A DNA stretch of 64,000 bases from Fibrisoma montanum (GCF_003583365.1 NZ_QXED01000002.1:620001-684000), one strand, 5' to 3'; numbered from the stretch's first letter, positions 1-9,509 are shown. Translations and numbers: made by a program. Notes: generated by a model not told the origin, from the letters alone.

Positions 1-1
1 T

Positions 2-190
2 CGTGATCTGGCCGCCCGGCAGAATCTGCCCCTCTGCGATCTGCGAAAAGCGTTCCTTGAGCATAACCTCAAAAACAACCTGGCCAATAAAGATCAGGGC
101 ATTCTGACCACCGATCGGGTTCATCTTAACGATACTGGTAATCAGTTTGTTGCTGACCAGATGCAACCTCTGCTGACGGCTGCCAAATAA
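2..190 (+). CDS. SGNH/GDSL hydrolase, C-terminal fragment
   Basis: An open frame runs from the window edge to a TAA at 188-190 and gives 62 residues. Near its end it reads TTDRVHLNDTGNQFVADQM. This matches block V of SGNH/GDSL esterases, where Asp and His of a D-x-x-H motif belong to the catalytic triad, followed by the usual N-x-x-G-N segment. The start, the GDS block and any signal peptide lie outside the window, so substrate and location cannot be told. The family includes carbohydrate esterases and lysophospholipases. The fold call is fairly safe; the specific function is unknown. Confidence 0.75.
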   Translation, partial: RDLAARQNLPLCDLRKAFLEHNLKNNLANKDQGILTTDRVHLNDTGNQFVADQMQPLLTAAK

Positions 191-300
191 GCTAATCGCT
201 GATTTCGATAGAGTTTAACGGCCTTTTAATTAGCCCTAAATCTCAAATTAATCCGGCGGGGTGATGTTTGTATCGTCAACGCACCCAAACAAGTCGTCTT

Positions 301-561
301 ATGAAACCCACTCTGAATACATTGCATAACCTAACCGTTCTTTTTGTTTTTGTTGGCGTGGTTTATTCGGTCCTGCACGGGTTACTCGGTCAGCCCTGGC
401 ATCGCGGAGTAGTTAGCCAAATGGCATTCACTTACCTGGCTTTTGTCGCTGCTGTTGCAGTAGCCAGCGTTGTGGCTCATTTGCTGCTGTCGTTACTGCG
501 CGGAACGAATGCAAAAGATGATTTGATTGGCTATGAAGTTGACGACTGTGTGATTGTTTGA
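301..561 (+). CDS. Small two-helix membrane protein, unknown
   Basis: I use the ATG at 301 (86 residues); the frame is also open from a TTG at 268, but the ATG gives a normal start just before the first hydrophobic stretch. Two membrane segments are visible, about residues 10-28 (TVLFVFVGVVYSVLHG) and 42-64 (FTYLAFVAAVAVASVVAHLLL), followed by a short acidic tail. No family is recognised. It stands alone between the SGNH hydrolase and a convergent glycosidase gene and is closed by a hairpin terminator at 592-615. Function is unknown. Confidence 0.55.
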   Translation: MKPTLNTLHNLTVLFVFVGVVYSVLHGLLGQPWHRGVVSQMAFTYLAFVAAVAVASVVAHLLLSLLRGTNAKDDLIGYEVDDCVIV

Positions 562-591
562 TTGATTCACCGTAACTTAACTTAAACGATG

Positions 592-615
592 CCCGGCCCG
601 AAACGGCCGGGTTTT
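592..615 (+). terminator. Intrinsic terminator
   Basis: CCCGGCC (592-598) pairs with GGCCGGG (605-611) around a 6-nt loop and is followed by TTTT (612-615). It ends the small membrane-protein gene. Its T run overlaps the stop codon of the convergent glycosidase gene, so it may serve both strands. Confidence 0.75.
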
Positions 616-2077
616 ATTGTTTTATGAATTTCACCACAACATCTCCCTGGTGGGTGGGACCCGTAAGCTGCCTGCTGGTACCCGTGTGCGTGATGGTTTC
701 CGTGCGGATCGGCTGCCCCGTCGTTACGCTGGTCCATTCGGCCCGGTAGGTTCCCCGGGGCAGATTCATGGTCAGTACGTAAATGCCGCGGGTGACCGGT
801 TCGGCGTAGACGATCCAGTGGGTGGTGGTGTTGGTCAGGGCCCAGGTCAGCGCTCCCGGCGAAGCGACCAGGTTCGTTGGCTTGAGAGTGCTGATCGGCA
901 GGGCGTCGAAGTAGCGTTTCAACACACCGAATTGTTTCCGCAGGGCCGAACTGCCTCCACCCGGTGCCTGATACGCAGTATCCCGGCCGTTCTCCGACCC
1001 TACCGAAAACGAGTAATCCAGGTGATTGAACAAGGCCCCGCCCGCCATCAGAAACCGCCAGGCCTGCCGGCGATACGTGACGTCGGAGCGGCCCGCGAAC
1101 CCCGTTTCATTGAAACCAATGGGTTTATTCAGCGCGTAATTGTCGGTAACGGCTTCGGGCAGGGCATAGTGGAAGTTGAAGATGGATACGTGGGGGTTGG
1201 GGCTAACGATGGGGTAGCGGAAGTTGCTGATGTTCTGCGAAATCAGGTGCTTTTTAGGGAGCGGCTTCTCTTCCGCTACGATCCACGCAGCTACGCGCCG
1301 TTGCCAGTCGAGAGCCGGCTCCGACACCACTTCGAGCGTTGCCCGCCAGTCGGTTTTGCCGGTTTCGCTGGTATGGTACTCGTTGCGGGTCAGCACGGTG
1401 TCTTTCAGGTCGGCCCAGGGTTCATTCTGAATTTCAAAATACAGGTTATCAAAAGAGTTCAGTTCACGAACGATCTTCCGGACGTAGCGCTCCTGATAGT
1501 CCAGCAGGTTGTCGTTCAGGGGCGTGTTGACATCTTTAGGCAGTACGTCGCTGGTGCTGTTAACGTTATTGGCGCGGTTTAAAGCGCTGTAAGGCCAGCC
1601 CGTGCCGTAGTACGACGAAAACAGGTTGATCTCCACAACGACCCCCTGTCGCTGAGCCTCGGTCATGAAGTCGCGCAGCCGGGCGAAGTAGGCGTCGTCC
1701 CATTTGCTCAGGTCAAACTTGTTGCCGCCCAGAGCGTAGCCGGGCTCATTGCTTCGCGCCCAGGGTAAAATCAGGCGCCCTGCCTTAGGAGCCAGTGTAT
1801 TGTTCTGAATACCGAAATCGCCCAGTTTTTCGATGTACGCCCCTGTGAAAAGTCTTGTGGTATTCAGGCCATCGACGGCCAGAGTGCGGAGGTACGTTTT
1901 GTAATCAAAATCGAGGTTGATGACGGCGCCGTAGTGTTCGCCTGAGCCGACCAATACCGTTGGCTGGTTTTGATACATAAAGTAGTGCGGGTTGTCGGGA
2001 TGCAGGCGGAACGTAGCAACGGGCGACTGGGCCAAGGCGGATGTGCAGAGCAGTAGAGCCAGAGCGATATGCTTCAT
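614..2077 (-). CDS. GH5-like (clan GH-A) secreted glycoside hydrolase
   Basis: Protein of 487 residues with a Sec signal peptide (MKHIALALLLCTSALAQ). The body fits a TIM-barrel retaining glycosidase: the acid/base segment YFEIQNEPW puts Asn-Glu at about 218-219, and GFNETGF puts a candidate nucleophile at about Glu324. Clan GH-A enzymes use two such glutamates at the ends of strands 4 and 7. The last ~90 residues look like a small beta-sandwich. It is probably exported and acts on a polysaccharide; the sequence does not show which one. The gene is followed by the terminator at 592-615 and stands downstream of an S9 peptidase gene, from which a strong hairpin separates it. Confidence 0.75.
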   Translation of the reverse strand: MKHIALALLLCTSALAQSPVATFRLHPDNPHYFMYQNQPTVLVGSGEHYGAVINLDFDYKTYLRTLAVDGLNTTRLFTGAYIEKLGDFGIQNNTLAPKAGRLILPWARSNEPGYALGGNKFDLSKWDDAYFARLRDFMTEAQRQGVVVEINLFSSYYGTGWPYSALNRANNVNSTSDVLPKDVNTPLNDNLLDYQERYVRKIVRELNSFDNLYFEIQNEPWADLKDTVLTRNEYHTSETGKTDWRATLEVVSEPALDWQRRVAAWIVAEEKPLPKKHLISQNISNFRYPIVSPNPHVSIFNFHYALPEAVTDNYALNKPIGFNETGFAGRSDVTYRRQAWRFLMAGGALFNHLDYSFSVGSENGRDTAYQAPGGGSSALRKQFGVLKRYFDALPISTLKPTNLVASPGALTWALTNTTTHWIVYAEPVTRGIYVLTMNLPRGTYRAEWTSVTTGQPIRTETITHTGTSRQLTGPTHQGDVVVKFIKQ

Positions 2078-2139
2078 AAACGACGGGTAGTAGGGTATGC
2101 AAAAAAAGCGATTTAGATGGCATTCTACCGCGTAGACCC

Positions 2140-2184
2140 AAAAAACCGCCCGGCCAGTTCAGTGAACTGGCCGGGCGGTTTTTT
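2140..2184. terminator. Bidirectional hairpin terminator
   Basis: A perfect 15-bp stem (2146-2160 with 2164-2178) with an AGT loop, flanked by A6 on the left and T6 on the right, so it can end transcripts in both directions. It lies just past the stop of the S9 peptidase gene on the minus strand. Confidence 0.9.
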
Positions 2185-2196
2185 GAAAGGGTCTGG

Positions 2197-4962
2197 TTAA
2201 TAGGCTGAGCTTGTATTTTTTAAGACGGCTGGCATGCCGTCCCGTAGCCAAGGTGGCATGGGCGCCCCTTTCAGGTAATGGTCGAAATACGTTTGGAATC
2301 GGCGCGACAGATCCCGGCGGTTGCTGAGGTTGCGCATGACATGATCTTCGCCTTCGTATTGCAGCAGCCAGACGGGTTTCTGTAGCCGGCGCAGAGCCAT
2401 ATATAATTCGATACTTTGCTCCACGGGTACCTGTCCATCGCCGTCGTTGTGGACCAGCAACAACGGAGTTTGAATTTTATCAGCTCTGAAAATTGGTGAA
2501 TTGGCAATGTACAGCTCCGGCTTTTCCCATAACGTAGCCCCTAGCCGACTCTGCGACCGCTCATAAATCCACTGACGACTGCCGCCAGACCGCCGACGCA
2601 AACTACCGTAGGCGCTTACCATGTTGCTGACCACAGCCCCGGCCGACGCGGCCTTAAACCGGTTGGTCCGACTGATGAGGTAGCTAACCTGATACCCACC
2701 CCAGCTGTGCGACTGTACGCCCATTCGGCTGGTATCAACCCAACTATATTGCGCCAGGTGGTCGAGGCCGGACAAGACGGAGCGGCAGGCACTTTCGCCG
2801 GGTTCACCGTTCGTATATTGAATGTTCGGAATGAAAAGCAGGTAGCCGTTGCTGACGAACATCGGCATGTCCAGAATGGCCCCACTGGGCGATGGCGTCC
2901 GGTAGGCATAAAGCCCATCCGAGTCTTTCTCGTAGAACCAAACCAGCACCGGGTATTTTTTCTGCGGATCAAAGTTTTCCGGCTTCAGCAGCAGGCCTTC
3001 GTTGGGCATACCGTCCGGCTGTTTCCACTGTACCAATTCGGTGGTAAGCCAGTTGTAGTCTTTTTGCTGGGGATTTAGGTCCGAGACTTTCCGAAACTGC
3101 CGGATGTCGGTGGTCGTGTAAAGGTTGTATTCGTTTACGTTACCCCGTGATACAACGTACCGGTTTGCGTTTTTGGCTTTCGACATGCCCGGAAAGCTGT
3201 AGGAATACGGCCCCATGGTCAACTCGGCAGGCGGTTCTGCACGACCAAATCGTAGCCGGTAAAAGCCAGCGTACTTGGTGGTGCGGTTAAACGCCGATAA
3301 AATCAGTTCATCGCCGGACCGGATGTAGTTGTCCGTACTGTTGATGTCGGCGTAGTGAAGTATCGTCTGCGAAGTCCGTCCCCGCCCACGCGTCAGGTTA
3401 GCCGGGGGGACCTTGCCAAGCGGATCCAGTTGCCAGATGTCAAACTCCGTATGCACCAGCACCGAGCGGTCGTTCTCTTCCCAGATGGCCACCCCGAACG
3501 GCTGAGGATCGCCCGGTGCCTGGTAGCTGGTATCAAACAAGGGCTCGGATACGGCTGCGGAGATGTTACGAACCAGGCCGGTTGCTAACTGGCAGGCGAC
3601 GTAGTGACGCAGGTTGGAGTCGTACCACAGGGCGTATTGACCTTTGGGCGAGATACTGAACGGAGCCGTGAGCTTCTCCCGAATTAGCGTCCGGGAACCG
3701 TCGTTTACGGCAACGCGGTAGGCGGTTCGGCCCGGTTGTTCCAGCCAGTCGGCTTCCACCCGGCCCCCTTTCGTGGTAACGCCCAAGACGTAGTCACTGT
3801 CACCGTCGTTGGGGAGGATAATATCTTCCAGATCTATATCGCCGAGCTGAACCACCCGCCGGTCTGTCAGGTGCAGTATCGCCAGATACGTCCGTTTGGC
3901 TTCCTGATCGAGTTGCTTGAGCTGTTGCGGCTGAAGGTAATCGTCCTGGTAGTGCCAGAGCGTCAGTTTGGGCTGATCAGCACCCATCGGTTTGGCTGCG
4001 GGGCGGGGCCTGCTAACCCCAAAGTAGAGCCGGTTACCACTGGTACTGAATCGTAGGCCGCCCGCTTCGCCAACTACGTAGCCGGGTTGTATGCCGGTTG
4101 TCTGCGGAGTTGTCACGATCTGAGCTGTTTCAGCTCCGGCTTTATAATACCACAACGCGAGTGTTTTGGCCGGGTCATTAGCCTGGGCCAGGAACGCCAG
4201 TTGAGTGGCCCAGGCATCCAGGGTCAGTTGCTGTAATTGGCTAAGGTTCCGGGCTACGGTATCGATCGCATTACGGTTCAGATTCATCCAGATAACATCC
4301 GCCAGGGCGGGGTTTTGCCCGGACGCTACGTTCATCACAAGGGCTTCACCCTGTTTACTGAAGACGAAATCAGTAACGCCCTCGAAGGTGCGGCTCTGAC
4401 CAGTTTGGGTGTCAAGCAGCACCAGGCTGGAACTGTTGGTTGTGGGCTGAGCCGCCGACGTAGCGGTAGGTTGGGCCGAGGCCAGCAGAGTGGGCGGGGT
4501 TTGGGTGTAGGCCAGCCACCTGCCCGACAACTCCGGGTGCCTGATCGCCTTGACGCCGGGAATCAGCGTTAGCTGCTGGGTACCGAGCGCCAGTAAGCCG
4601 ACCGTATCGGGCCGGGCCGATGATCCCGCGGCTGGTGCTGCGTAAGGCGCTTTCAGGTAGAACAGGAGGTGGCGGCTGTCGGGCATAAACGTAGCGCGGT
4701 GGCCCCGCCGGATGAGCTGCTTCTGACGACCATCAAACGATTGAACGACCAGTTCAGGATCGCCCTCGCTGGGCGCGACGCCGTACAAAAACCAGTTACC
4801 ATCCGCGCTGATTTTGCGTTCGGTGAAGCCTTGCCAGCACTGGTACGCCGACCCGTCGAGCGGTTTCTTCTGCGCCCAGCCGATACCTGGCTGGCAAAGG
4901 AGGAACAAGATGGTGAGCAGGCAGCCACCGCCCGCGTTACGTTGCATCCACATACGGTTCAT
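2197..4962 (-). CDS. S9 family prolyl-oligopeptidase-like serine peptidase
   Basis: Start set at the ATG at 4962 (921 residues), which leads directly into a signal-like segment (GGGCLLTILFLLCQPGIGWAQ); the frame opens further upstream but with non-signal sequence. Residues ~30-640 look like the propeller of dipeptidyl-/acylaminoacyl-peptidases. The C-terminal ~250 residues form the alpha/beta-hydrolase domain with the nucleophile in QSHSWGGYQ (about Ser753), Asp in HNDGDGQVP (about 842) and His in EGEDHVMRN (about 874). All three triad residues are present. It probably cleaves short peptides in the periplasm. A membrane AraC regulator gene follows upstream on the same strand after 66 bp. Family is clear; the substrate is not. 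Confidence 0.88.
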   Translation of the reverse strand: MNRMWMQRNAGGGCLLTILFLLCQPGIGWAQKKPLDGSAYQCWQGFTERKISADGNWFLYGVAPSEGDPELVVQSFDGRQKQLIRRGHRATFMPDSRHLLFYLKAPYAAPAAGSSARPDTVGLLALGTQQLTLIPGVKAIRHPELSGRWLAYTQTPPTLLASAQPTATSAAQPTTNSSSLVLLDTQTGQSRTFEGVTDFVFSKQGEALVMNVASGQNPALADVIWMNLNRNAIDTVARNLSQLQQLTLDAWATQLAFLAQANDPAKTLALWYYKAGAETAQIVTTPQTTGIQPGYVVGEAGGLRFSTSGNRLYFGVSRPRPAAKPMGADQPKLTLWHYQDDYLQPQQLKQLDQEAKRTYLAILHLTDRRVVQLGDIDLEDIILPNDGDSDYVLGVTTKGGRVEADWLEQPGRTAYRVAVNDGSRTLIREKLTAPFSISPKGQYALWYDSNLRHYVACQLATGLVRNISAAVSEPLFDTSYQAPGDPQPFGVAIWEENDRSVLVHTEFDIWQLDPLGKVPPANLTRGRGRTSQTILHYADINSTDNYIRSGDELILSAFNRTTKYAGFYRLRFGRAEPPAELTMGPYSYSFPGMSKAKNANRYVVSRGNVNEYNLYTTTDIRQFRKVSDLNPQQKDYNWLTTELVQWKQPDGMPNEGLLLKPENFDPQKKYPVLVWFYEKDSDGLYAYRTPSPSGAILDMPMFVSNGYLLFIPNIQYTNGEPGESACRSVLSGLDHLAQYSWVDTSRMGVQSHSWGGYQVSYLISRTNRFKAASAGAVVSNMVSAYGSLRRRSGGSRQWIYERSQSRLGATLWEKPELYIANSPIFRADKIQTPLLLVHNDGDGQVPVEQSIELYMALRRLQKPVWLLQYEGEDHVMRNLSNRRDLSRRFQTYFDHYLKGAPMPPWLRDGMPAVLKNTSSAY

Positions 4963-5028
4963 CTGTTGTTGTTTACGGCAGCAAATGAAACGCGTAGGGA
5001 AAGCATTCCTGTAAAAACTGATCAAACT

Positions 5029-6135
5029 TTACACGTTTTTGGCCAATTCAGCGCGCTGCAGCCGGTATTCGGACGGGGTTTGACCCGTAAACTTTTTGAA
5101 AGCAGTGTTGAACGTAACCCGGTTGTTGAAGCCGCAGTCGAGGGCAATGGCCGTAATTTTTTCGTCGCCTTTCAGTAATCGCTTGGCTTCGTCAATGCGC
5201 CGGGCATTGATAAAATCCGGGAACGACTGGCCGAACTGCTCGTTAATCACCTGCGATACGTACTGAGCCGGTAGTTCGAGCGTAGCGGCCAGTTGGTCCA
5301 ATCCAAAATCCGGAAGCAGATACGGCTTTTGGTCGGTAACGTACTGATTGATTTTATCGGCTAAGGACTGACTGGCCGATTCGCTGAGCGGTGATTTGCG
5401 GTACTTCTGTGGCTTCGTTTTAGGGCTGAGTCCGTCCGGGTATTGAAAGGCTGTATAGGCCAGTGCATACACGGCGAGCGTAAACAGGACCCGCGTCGTA
5501 TGGCCAAAAAGATTATAATACCCCATGCCCAGCGTTACACCAACGCGGTAGATGATCGTACTCACGGCAAAGACGGTGAAGAAGATCAGAATACGGTTCA
5601 GAACGGCTGCCTGATCCCGTGTAGTATGCCGGGCAAATTGCCGCATCCGGTAGCCGTAGTACATTAGCAGGCCCGTCATGAGTACGTCCGAAATCAGGAA
5701 GTAGGGATTGGCCGGCAAAAGGCCGTGCTGTTGGCTTTCGGTCAGAATCATCTGCTGCTTAACGGCCGCCGACTGGACCAGGATTGGCAGGACAACCGCC
5801 ATGAGGCCCAGCCACGGAAGAAAATGCACGAGGTGTTTCCACTGAAAAGACGTTTGACTCTGCAGGGCATACCACACATACAAATACACCAGCGGGCCAA
5901 ACAGCAGGAACACACCCGACGAAGTCTTATACAGATGCGGATAATGCTGAAGAAGCTGATGATACGACAGAAAATAGTACAGCGTATTGTAGCTAAACAG
6001 AAAGACGAGCAGCGCCAACAGACGGTTGGCTACCCGGTTGCTATTTTTCTTTAAGCCAATCAACACGGCTAGACAGAATCCCTGCAATGCGCCGGCCAGA
6101 TAGAGATAAGTGATTGCCTGAATAAGAGGAAGCAT
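5029..6135 (-). CDS. Membrane-embedded AraC-family regulator
   Basis: Start chosen at the ATG at 6135 (368 residues, MLPLIQAITYLYLAG), because the frame above it is not helix-like. The N-terminal ~230 residues hold about seven hydrophobic helices. A linker (SPKTKPQKYRKSPLSES) leads to the C-terminal AraC DNA-binding domain, with both helix-turn-helix motifs (INARRIDEAKRLLKG and ITAIALDCGFNNRVTFNTAFKK) and the family end TGQTPSEYR. This 7TM-plus-AraC layout is common in Bacteroidota and suggests sensing at the membrane; ligand and targets are unknown. It lies between the S9 peptidase and PQQ-dehydrogenase genes on the same strand and could control either. Confidence 0.85.
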   Translation of the reverse strand: MLPLIQAITYLYLAGALQGFCLAVLIGLKKNSNRVANRLLALLVFLFSYNTLYYFLSYHQLLQHYPHLYKTSSGVFLLFGPLVYLYVWYALQSQTSFQWKHLVHFLPWLGLMAVVLPILVQSAAVKQQMILTESQQHGLLPANPYFLISDVLMTGLLMYYGYRMRQFARHTTRDQAAVLNRILIFFTVFAVSTIIYRVGVTLGMGYYNLFGHTTRVLFTLAVYALAYTAFQYPDGLSPKTKPQKYRKSPLSESASQSLADKINQYVTDQKPYLLPDFGLDQLAATLELPAQYVSQVINEQFGQSFPDFINARRIDEAKRLLKGDEKITAIALDCGFNNRVTFNTAFKKFTGQTPSEYRLQRAELAKNV

Positions 6136-6219
6136 GCCTGTAAAATAGATTCGAGATGGTAATCTAAACAAGGGCTGGCTACAGGACAAGGCTTTTCATA
6201 CCCGGCTGAGGTTATCGGC

Positions 6220-8370
6220 TTATGGCAAGGCAAAAGCTACGTATTGATTGCCTTTCTTCGCGCCGAGTTTGGCGCCCCCGCAGGCGATAACGACGTACTG
6301 CCTGCCGCCGATCTGATACGTAGCGGGCGTAGCAAAACCAGCCGCCGGAAGCTGCGTTTCCCAAAGCAGCTTCCCCGTTTTTTTATCGAACGCCCGGAAT
6401 TTTTCGTCCTTGGTAGCCGCAATGAAGATTACCCCACCGGCCGTCACGACCGGACCGCCGTAGTTTTCGGAGCCGGTGTTCCGAATGCCTTTCTTCGCCA
6501 GTTCGGGTTCTTCGCCGAGCGTAACTTTCCAGACGTATTCGCCGGTATTGAGGTCAATGGCGTTCAGCGTGCCCCAGGGGGGCGCAATGGCCGACAGGCC
6601 CTTGCTGTCCAGGAATTTATTATAGCCGGATATCTTATACGGCACAAAGGGGGCCTTGTTCGTTTTGCTGTTCGATGCCGCTACTTCCTGCTTCTCGTCG
6701 CCGAACAGAAAACCGATCAATGCCCGTTTGTCGTCGGCCGACAGCTGCGTGAAGCCGGGCATCATGCCTTTGCCGTTGCTGATCAGTTGGTGAACGTAGG
6801 GCCGGTCGCGTCGCTGACCGATGTTGACCAGCGATGGATACCCACTGGCCGTATTGCCTTTGCGTTCTGTTCCGTGGCAACTGGCGCAGTTCTGGGTATA
6901 GAGCCGTTCGCCGGTACTCAGGTGGGCCAGTTGATCCTGCTTGGGCGCTTCGTTCAGTGATATGAGCCAGGCAGCCTCGTTGCCATTGACGTACATGATG
7001 CCGTCCGGGTCGGTAGCCGCTCCGCCCCATTCACCACCACCATCGAGACCGGGGTAAATGATCGTGCCCTGCCGGCTGAGTGGCTGGAACATACCCGTCC
7101 GGCTCCTCTTGAACCGGGCCAGCAGCGAGTCACGGTCATCCGAATACGGATTCAGGTCGCGTTCGGTCAGGTTCTGCCGGGTAAACGGCGCTGGTTTGAG
7201 CGGCAGGGGCTGCGTCGGCCAGGTTTCCTCGCCCGGAATATCAGACTTTGGCATGGGCGTTTCTTTGATCGGGAACAGGGGCTTACCCGTTACGCGGTCG
7301 AAAACGAACACATGGCCCGACTTGGTAATCTGCGCAACGGCGTCGATGCGCCGGGGTTTGCCATCGGGCCCTTTCTGGGTGACGGTCAGCAGGTTGGGCG
7401 GGGCCGGGAAGTCGCGGTCCCACACATCGTGGTGAACGGCCTGGAAGTGCCACAGCCGCTTGCCCGTGCGGGCGTCGAGGGCGAGCAGGCAGTTGGCAAA
7501 CAGATTCTGCCCTTTGCGGTTGCCGCCGTAGAAATCAAACGCGGCCGAGCCGGTCGGAACGTAGAGAATGCCGCGCGGCCGGTCGACGGCCATGCCCGCC
7601 CAGTTGTTGGCTCCACCCACGTCGGTGTTCTGGTAGGTTTGTTTGGGCCAGGTGTCGTAGCCGAATTCGCCGGGTTGCGGGATGGTATGGAATGTCCAGG
7701 CCAGTTTACCCGTGCGGACGTTGAACGCCTGTATGTAGCCCGGTGCAGCATCGGCCCCCTCCGACAACCGCATGGGCATAATGATTAGATCGTCGAAAAC
7801 GGTGCCGGGCGTATTGGAGATCACAAACTTGTCTGTCGCCTGTTCGCCCAGACCCGCGTGCAGGTCGGTGCTGCCATTGTCGCCGAAGCTCGGAATGGGC
7901 TTACCCGTGCGGGCATCGAGCGCGTAGAGTTTCGGGCCGACCGTGTACAGAATCCGCTTGTCCGGTTCGCCGTTGCGATCAGCTGATTGCCAGTACGTAA
8001 CGCCCCGGCTGGTGCTGTGCCAGACCTTGAGGGGGTCGCCAAATTTCCAGAGTTCCTTACCCGTAGCGGCATCGAGTGCAAAGGCCTGTACGGTAGGCGT
8101 TACGCCATACAGCACCCCATCGACGATGATCGGATTGGTCTGGATCTGACCACTGTCGGGGGTGGTGTAGGTCCAGGCCATTTTGAGCTGGCCAACGTTT
8201 GCAGGCGTAATCTGCGTCAGAGCGGAGAAGTGACTACGGTCGGGGCCACCGAGGTACTCCGACCAATTGGTGTAATCGTTGGGTTTTGTATCGGTTGGAT
8301 TCTGGCGGAGCTGCGACCAGCCAAGCGCCAGCAAAACCAATGCACTGAAGGGGAGGAACAGTCGTTTCAT
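6220..8370 (-). CDS. PQQ-dependent dehydrogenase with cytochrome c domain
   Basis: Start set at the ATG at 8370 (716 residues, MKRLFLPFSALVLLALGW), which gives a clean signal peptide; the longer frame starts in the leader. The protein is an eight-bladed quinoprotein propeller like membrane-bound glucose/alcohol dehydrogenases: NWSEYLGGPDRSHFSALTQI at the N-terminus, and repeated tryptophan-docking blades such as GKELWKFGDP and GKLLWETQLP. A haem c site, NCASCHGTERKG (CxxCH), is inserted before the last blades, so electrons can leave to a periplasmic acceptor. It oxidises a sugar or alcohol in the periplasm with PQQ as cofactor; PQQ synthesis genes are not in the window. The leader carries an inverted repeat (8376-8410). 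Confidence 0.88.
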   Translation of the reverse strand: MKRLFLPFSALVLLALGWSQLRQNPTDTKPNDYTNWSEYLGGPDRSHFSALTQITPANVGQLKMAWTYTTPDSGQIQTNPIIVDGVLYGVTPTVQAFALDAATGKELWKFGDPLKVWHSTSRGVTYWQSADRNGEPDKRILYTVGPKLYALDARTGKPIPSFGDNGSTDLHAGLGEQATDKFVISNTPGTVFDDLIIMPMRLSEGADAAPGYIQAFNVRTGKLAWTFHTIPQPGEFGYDTWPKQTYQNTDVGGANNWAGMAVDRPRGILYVPTGSAAFDFYGGNRKGQNLFANCLLALDARTGKRLWHFQAVHHDVWDRDFPAPPNLLTVTQKGPDGKPRRIDAVAQITKSGHVFVFDRVTGKPLFPIKETPMPKSDIPGEETWPTQPLPLKPAPFTRQNLTERDLNPYSDDRDSLLARFKRSRTGMFQPLSRQGTIIYPGLDGGGEWGGAATDPDGIMYVNGNEAAWLISLNEAPKQDQLAHLSTGERLYTQNCASCHGTERKGNTASGYPSLVNIGQRRDRPYVHQLISNGKGMMPGFTQLSADDKRALIGFLFGDEKQEVAASNSKTNKAPFVPYKISGYNKFLDSKGLSAIAPPWGTLNAIDLNTGEYVWKVTLGEEPELAKKGIRNTGSENYGGPVVTAGGVIFIAATKDEKFRAFDKKTGKLLWETQLPAAGFATPATYQIGGRQYVVIACGGAKLGAKKGNQYVAFALP

Positions 8371-8375
8371 AGCTA

Positions 8376-8410
8376 GCACGAAAAATACAAAAAAAATACT
8401 TGTTTCGTGC
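8376..8410 (-). promoter_or_regulatory. Inverted repeat in the PQQ-dehydrogenase leader
   Basis: GCACGAAA (8376-8383) and TTTCGTGC (8403-8410) are perfect reverse complements separated by an A-rich 19 nt. The left arm starts 6 bp from the start codon. It could be an operator or an mRNA hairpin hiding the translation start. No consensus -7 element is evident beside it. Confidence 0.4.
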
Positions 8411-8491
8411 AATGGCATCCAGAAGCTGAACAACGTATCGGTGTGAAATACGCTCAGTAAATTGAGGATGAGTACGCTGACTGCCAATTGC

Positions 8492-9307
8492 TCAGCGATA
8501 GCGCTGCTCTAGCCACTGTACTGCAAAAGACACTACAGCCGGAGCCGACAACAGGACTGAAGACGCTGACCCAATCATACCCTGCTGGCCACCTTTTGTG
8601 AGCAGAAACTCCTCAACGATAGTGCCGAAGTAGTCGTCCGCCAATTCGTTTACCACCGGATCAACTGTATCAAACTCCTCGATCATACGCCACTCAACAT
8701 GGTTACCAAACCGAAGCGGCACCTCCATTCGGCGAATCCGTTTGTTTGGTAGCTGTGCCAGATGCTCGGAATGATGTAGCAGACTGATGGTATCAAGCGG
8801 AGCACCAACCATCAACACTTTTCCGTTTGCTACAACAAGCTTGTCGAAAGGAGAGCCGGGTCCATACCCGTAGTCCAATGGGTGATCGGCAGTGAACCAC
8901 GCGGCCCGGGCACCGATGGCGGCCACCGAAGCTCCTGGGTTCCGGCTTCGATAGGCGCCGGGCGTTGTGCGGACAAACTCGGCAAAAGCGCCGTGGTCCC
9001 GGCTGGCTCTGGATGCGGCTGGGTCGAAGGGGGGGATATCGGCTTTCAGGGTCTCAGGTAGGCGTCCGGTTTCATCAATGGCATCCTCGTATTGTTGTTC
9101 CCAGTTTACGTAGCAAAGAAGCGTACCCTCAGGACCTAAAACGTCTAAAAGGGCTCCAATAAGAGTATCTGGCCCGCCTAATATCGGACCTGCCGACCGC
9201 AATGCCGCGTGGACCATAACGGCGTCGCCAGGTTGCAGACCCAGTACCTGGAGGTGTTTGGAGAGCAGACGGCGCGTCCAGTATGGACTATCTCCTACGA
9301 TCAGCAT
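8492..9307 (-). CDS. AAC(3)-family aminoglycoside N3-acetyltransferase
   Basis: Protein of 271 residues, the usual length of the family that transfers acetyl from acetyl-CoA to the 3-amino group of 2-deoxystreptamine antibiotics. Visible family landmarks are VMVHAALRSAGPILGGPDTLIGALLDVLGPEGTL near the N-terminus, the segment RNPGASVAAIGARA, HPLDYGYGPGSPFDKL, and the LLHHSEHLA motif that holds the catalytic His-Glu region. Related YokD-like proteins share the fold without proven drug activity, so resistance is only likely. It ends about 120 bp before the PQQ-dehydrogenase start on the same strand, has no mobile element beside it, and matches its neighbours in base composition, which suggests an intrinsic chromosomal gene. 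Confidence 0.85.
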   Translation of the reverse strand: MLIVGDSPYWTRRLLSKHLQVLGLQPGDAVMVHAALRSAGPILGGPDTLIGALLDVLGPEGTLLCYVNWEQQYEDAIDETGRLPETLKADIPPFDPAASRASRDHGAFAEFVRTTPGAYRSRNPGASVAAIGARAAWFTADHPLDYGYGPGSPFDKLVVANGKVLMVGAPLDTISLLHHSEHLAQLPNKRIRRMEVPLRFGNHVEWRMIEEFDTVDPVVNELADDYFGTIVEEFLLTKGGQQGMIGSASSVLLSAPAVVSFAVQWLEQRYR

Positions 9308-9509
9308 TGTCTGTTTAGTTAGTTTGTAGCCATCCGTAAAGATACAATGCTTTGGTACTGCTTGTCTTGCTTGTCAGCAACTCCCCGAGCCCGGTCAGAA
9401 ATGGCTATGGCGTGGCAGGGCTGTGAAGGGGCATATTATTTGGATAAATTGATATATTCACTGGAATGAAACCAAGGCCGTAGTTTATTGCTAACCAGAC
9501 CTGATTGAT

